Made by a program: the position numbers and the translations under genes. Of a stretch of 64,000 nt of DNA, positions 61,853 through 64,000 are shown piece after piece (within the stretch, counting starts at the first letter, position 1; each line of letters starts with the position of its first letter). The notes below the pieces were generated by a model. The model was given only the letters and a program-made list of their open reading frames with translations, made no database searches and was not told the origin of the DNA. Source of the stretch: Mycobacterium gordonae (GTDB taxonomy: Bacteria > Actinomycetota > Actinomycetes > Mycobacteriales > Mycobacteriaceae); the NCBI RefSeq assembly GCF_017086405.1, contig NZ_CP070973.1, positions 2,480,001 to 2,544,000 of the forward strand. The letters are read 5' to 3'.

Positions 61853-64000
61853 GTGGCAGGTAAGGCCCGCGTACACGAGTTGGCTAAGGAACTCGGTGTC
61901 ACCAGCAAGGAAGTTCTCGCCCGGCTGACCGAACAGGGCGAATTCGTCAAATCGGCATCATCCACGGTGGAAGCACCCGTGGCCCGGCGGCTCCGCGAGT
62001 CGTTCGGTGGCGGCAAGTCCGCCGGCGGCGGTGCGGCGAAGAGCCCCCAATCAGCCCCCCCGGCCAGTGCCCCGATCGTCGCCAAGCCCGCCGAGAAGGC
62101 GGTGCCGTCGGCGACCGGTGCGGCACTCGACCGTGCGCTGGACAAGGCGGTGGGCAACGGCGCGTCCACCGGTGCCCCGGCCAAGCCGGCCGCTCCGAGT
62201 CGCCCGGCGGCCGCGGCCACTCCGGCCCCGCCGGCGCCGCCGGCCACACCGGCAGCCCCGGCCGCCCCACCGGCCCCGGCGGCCCCGGCGGCCAGAGCGA
62301 AGCCCGCACCGCCGGCCCCGCCGACGCCCGGCCCCGCGGCTCCCACGCCGGGACAAGCCGCCCCGCCGCAGGCCCCGCAACCGGGCGCGACGCCCGGACC
62401 GCGTCCGGGCCCGATGCCCAAGCCCGGCGTGCGCACCCCCCGCGTCGGCAACAACCCGTTCTCCTCGGCGCAGCCGGTGGACCGGCCGATTCCGCGTCCG
62501 CATCCGCAGGCTCCGCGCCCCGGCGCACCCCGGCCGGGCGCGCCGCGACCGGGCGGAGCCTCGCCCAGCAGCATGCCGCCGCGTCCCGGCGGCTCCTCCG
62601 GTGGGCCGCGTCCGCCGCGTACCGGCGCACCCCGGCCAGGAGGAGCCCGTCCTGGTGGCAGCGGCGGTCCCGGCGGAGGCGGCGGTGGTAACTACCGTGG
62701 CGGCGGCGGTGTCGGCGCGGCGCCCGGCGGTGGCGGCGGCTTCCGGGGTCGCCCCGGTGGCGGTGGCCCCGGCGCTGGCGGCGGTGGCGGTGGCGGCGGC
62801 GGCCGTCCCGGTCAGCGCGGTGGCGCGGCCGGTGCGTTCGGCCGTCCCGGAGGCGCGCCGCGGCGTGGCCGCAAGTCCAAGCGGGCAAAACGCGCCGAGT
62901 ACGAGAACATGCAGGCGCCGGTCGTCGGTGGCGTGCGGTTGCCGCACGGCAACGGCGAGACAATCCGGCTGGCCCGCGGCGCATCGCTGAGCGACTTCGC
63001 CGACAAGATCAACGCCAACCCGGCCGCGCTGGTGCAGGCACTGTTCAATCTGGGCGAGATGGTCACCGCCACCCAGTCGGTTGGCGACGAGACGCTCGAG
63101 CTGCTGGGCAGCGAGATGAACTACAACGTCCAGGTCGTCAGCCCCGAGGACGAGGACCGCGAGCTGCTGGAGTCGTTTGATCTCTCCTACGGAGAAGACT
63201 CCGGGGACGAGGGCGATCTGCAGACCCGTCCGCCGGTGGTCACCGTCATGGGTCACGTCGACCACGGCAAGACCCGGCTGTTGGACACCATCCGTAAGGC
63301 CAGCGTCCGTGAGGGCGAGGCCGGTGGCATCACCCAGCACATCGGTGCCTACCAGGTCGGTGTCAACTTCGAGGGCAGCGAGCGGCTGATCACCTTCATC
63401 GACACCCCCGGTCACGAGGCGTTCACCGCCATGCGTGCCCGCGGTGCCAAGGCCACCGACATCGCCATCCTGGTGGTGGCCGCCGACGACGGCGTGATGC
63501 CGCAGACGGTGGAGGCCATCAACCACGCGCAGGCCGCCGATGTGCCGATCGTGGTGGCGGTCAACAAGATCGACAAAGAGGGTGCCGACCCGGCCAAGAT
63601 CCGCGGCCAGCTCACCGAATACGGTTTGGTGGCAGAGGATTTCGGTGGCGACACGATGTTCGTGGACATCTCGGCCAAGCAGGGCACCAATATCGAGGCG
63701 CTCGAAGAGGCGGTGCTGCTGACCGCCGACGCGGCCCTGGACCTGCGAGCCAACCCCGACATGGAAGCTCAGGGTGTGGCGATCGAGGCGCACCTGGACC
63801 GCGGCCGCGGTCCGGTGGCCACTGTGTTGATCCAGCGCGGCACGCTGCGGGTGGGTGACTCGGTGGTGGCCGGCGACGCGTACGGCCGGGTGCGCCGGAT
63901 GGTCGACGAGCACGGCGAGGACGTCGAGGAGGCGCTGCCGTCCCGGCCGGTGCAGGTCATCGGCTTCACGTCGGTGCCCGGTGCCGGTGACAACTTCCTG
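61853..64000 (+). CDS. infB: Translation initiation factor IF-2 (3' end beyond window)
   Basis: GTG 61853 has ACAGGAGATG upstream and begins [20 protein letters not shown], the IF2_N helical module. A Pro/Ala-rich stretch and a Gly/Arg-rich stretch (about residues 60-345) follow, long as in other actinobacteria. The G domain shows G1 GHVDHGKT (residues 467-474), G3 DTPGHE (from 517) and G4 NKID (571-574), then the start of domain II. 716 codons are in the window; about 200 more are expected. It binds fMet-tRNA and promotes subunit joining. Confidence 0.97.
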   Translation, partial: MAGKARVHELAKELGVTSKEVLARLTEQGEFVKSASSTVEAPVARRLRESFGGGKSAGGGAAKSPQSAPPASAPIVAKPAEKAVPSATGAALDRALDKAVGNGASTGAPAKPAAPSRPAAAATPAPPAPPATPAAPAAPPAPAAPAARAKPAPPAPPTPGPAAPTPGQAAPPQAPQPGATPGPRPGPMPKPGVRTPRVGNNPFSSAQPVDRPIPRPHPQAPRPGAPRPGAPRPGGASPSSMPPRPGGSSGGPRPPRTGAPRPGGARPGGSGGPGGGGGGNYRGGGGVGAAPGGGGGFRGRPGGGGPGAGGGGGGGGGRPGQRGGAAGAFGRPGGAPRRGRKSKRAKRAEYENMQAPVVGGVRLPHGNGETIRLARGASLSDFADKINANPAALVQALFNLGEMVTATQSVGDETLELLGSEMNYNVQVVSPEDEDRELLESFDLSYGEDSGDEGDLQTRPPVVTVMGHVDHGKTRLLDTIRKASVREGEAGGITQHIGAYQVGVNFEGSERLITFIDTPGHEAFTAMRARGAKATDIAILVVAADDGVMPQTVEAINHAQAADVPIVVAVNKIDKEGADPAKIRGQLTEYGLVAEDFGGDTMFVDISAKQGTNIEALEEAVLLTADAALDLRANPDMEAQGVAIEAHLDRGRGPVATVLIQRGTLRVGDSVVAGDAYGRVRRMVDEHGEDVEEALPSRPVQVIGFTSVPGAGDNFL

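Overview
The window is a high-GC mycobacterial chromosome segment. Three things point to a slow-growing Mycobacterium with an expanded PE/PPE repertoire, related to but distinct from M. tuberculosis (the M. kansasii / gordonae / marinum side is my inference): mycobacterium-specific genes (mycothione reductase, efpA, PE_PGRS, PPE-MPTR, PPE-SVP), GTG-rich starts, and a backbone gene order that follows M. tuberculosis Rv2864c to Rv2839c as I recall it. No rRNA, tRNA or CRISPR array was found.

Layout. 1-4912: 3' part of a penicillin-binding lipoprotein, a DUF1707 protein, mapB, and a cobQ that I do not expect here from the M. tuberculosis order. 5067-11617: a PPE-MPTR gene of 2160 codons whose start overlaps a short upstream reading frame that has its own strong SD. 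11657-16463: a degenerate alpha/beta-hydrolase followed by a tightly overlapped operon glnA4 - glutamine amidotransferase (PuuD-like) - aldC - SDR, which reads as a gamma-glutamylation route for breaking down a polyamine or amino-alcohol. 16620-18140: a quinone oxidoreductase diverging from an HxlR-type regulator, with a symmetric AGTATCA/TGATACT promoter/operator arrangement.

18177-30504 is accessory and decaying: a PPE-SVP gene, a frameshifted nucleotide pyrophosphatase/phosphodiesterase, broken hypA-like remnants split by an 866-bp element with 45-bp imperfect terminal inverted repeats that carries a small secreted-protein gene under a 22-bp perfect palindrome, and a large PPE-MPTR gene that contains a 3.89-kb tandem self-duplication and a one-base frameshift. 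30505-43518 is one PE_PGRS gene of 4337 codons with a near-identical 1.5-kb internal duplication.

43561-64000 returns to the core: a Fur-family regulator (probably nickel-type Nur, with a TTGC-N9-GCAA box in front), mtr, an alpha/beta-hydrolase, mqo, a GNAT acetyltransferase, a B12/tetrapyrrole operon (Mg-chelatase-like ChlI/D fusion, cobO, cobB, cysG), efpA, proS, a 3 x 56-bp tandem repeat, a ferritin-like DUF4439 protein and a Tat lipoprotein on the opposite strand, rimP, nusA, a PE-lipase (LipY-like) pseudogene, ylxR, and the 5' part of infB running off the end. The hypA remnant plus the Nur-like gene, at a place where M. tuberculosis has nicT, suggest a decayed ancestral nickel locus.
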